Assembly (NCBI GenBank): GCA_910575275.1
Contig: CAJTEE010000007.1
Coordinates: forward strand, 205,914-269,913
Origin: Lachnospiraceae bacterium
GTDB lineage: Bacteria > Bacillota > Clostridia > Lachnospirales > Lachnospiraceae
DNA: 64,000 nucleotides
Direction: 5' to 3'
In this document: piece by piece, positions 63,963-64,000 of the stretch
Layout of the letters: every line of letters starts with the position of its first letter
How positions within the stretch are numbered: the stretch's first letter is position 1
Position numbers and translations under genes: made by a program
The notes under the pieces: model-generated
What the model saw: only the letters and a program-made list of their open reading frames with translations
Told to the model about the DNA's origin: nothing
The model's database searches: none

Positions 63963-64000
63963 ATGATGACGCAGAATGCAGATAAAAAGAGAGAACAGAT
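63963..64000 (+). CDS. Start of a gene running off the window
   Basis: ATGATGACGCAGAATGC opens a frame reading MMTQNADKKREQ before the window ends. An AGGCAGG-like site and an extended -10 promoter precede it. Too short to identify. Confidence 0.4.
   Translation, partial: MMTQNADKKREQ

Overview
The window looks like the chromosome of an anaerobic gut Firmicute, most likely a Lachnospiraceae / Clostridium cluster XIVa bacterium. This is inferred from gene content: Tn4451-type serine recombinases, MobA/MobL relaxases, a type III pantothenate kinase, a YesMN two-component pair, an mgl-type galactose ABC system, strong AGGAGG ribosome sites and frequent TTG/GTG starts. The left 38.7 kb is a patchwork of mobile-element and accessory DNA. 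The right 25 kb is compact, visibly G+C-rich core chromosome.

Positions 1-5600 hold accessory genes: a Zn/Cd/Pb P1B-type ATPase, two ArsR/SmtB metal sensors with different metal-site signatures, a nitroreductase divergent from an HxlR redox regulator, a radical SAM protein, the collapsed remnant of a second HxlR gene, and an XRE regulator. Positions 5600-22650 carry a SLOG protein, an XRE regulator, a MazF-ParB-like-ParB-like-DUF6870 operon, and a cluster of three full-size serine recombinases followed by a small recombinase-like protein whose catalytic serine is alanine. The middle recombinase gene is split by a 6.8-kb mobilizable transposon (12284-19103). That element has 11-bp perfect terminal inverted repeats flanked by GA dinucleotides, its own TnpX-like recombinase, a relaxase, a hairpin-dense oriT candidate and three small cargo genes. 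Clean excision would restore the split gene in frame.

Positions 22650-38100 are a decayed, lower-G+C mosaic: a recombinase lacking its catalytic N-terminus, a frameshifted ParM with an intact ParR-like partner, a second hairpin-dense region and a frameshifted relaxase. Next come an RNA polymerase alpha-CTD fragment directly abutting a helicase-C/DUF1998 fragment, a small protein resembling domains attached to restriction enzymes, and a coiled-coil DUF2325 protein. The helicase-to-DUF2325 stretch is the best candidate for an undescribed, partly eroded defence-like system. It is followed by a truncated aldo/keto reductase, two flavodoxin-type genes, a frameshifted HTH regulator, a recombinase N-terminal remnant and an acetyltransferase.

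From 38858 rightward the order is: MerR regulator, divergent ferredoxin-type aldo/keto reductase and DUF362 protein; divergent coaX and coaBC (coenzyme A synthesis); a five-gene oligopeptide/nickel-type ABC transporter; prfC; a PepV-type dipeptidase; a MarR regulator; a YesN-YesM two-component pair translationally coupled to a membrane-anchored sugar-binding protein and followed by a second binding protein; then mglB-mglA-mglC. The last block reads as one sugar-sensing and uptake module.
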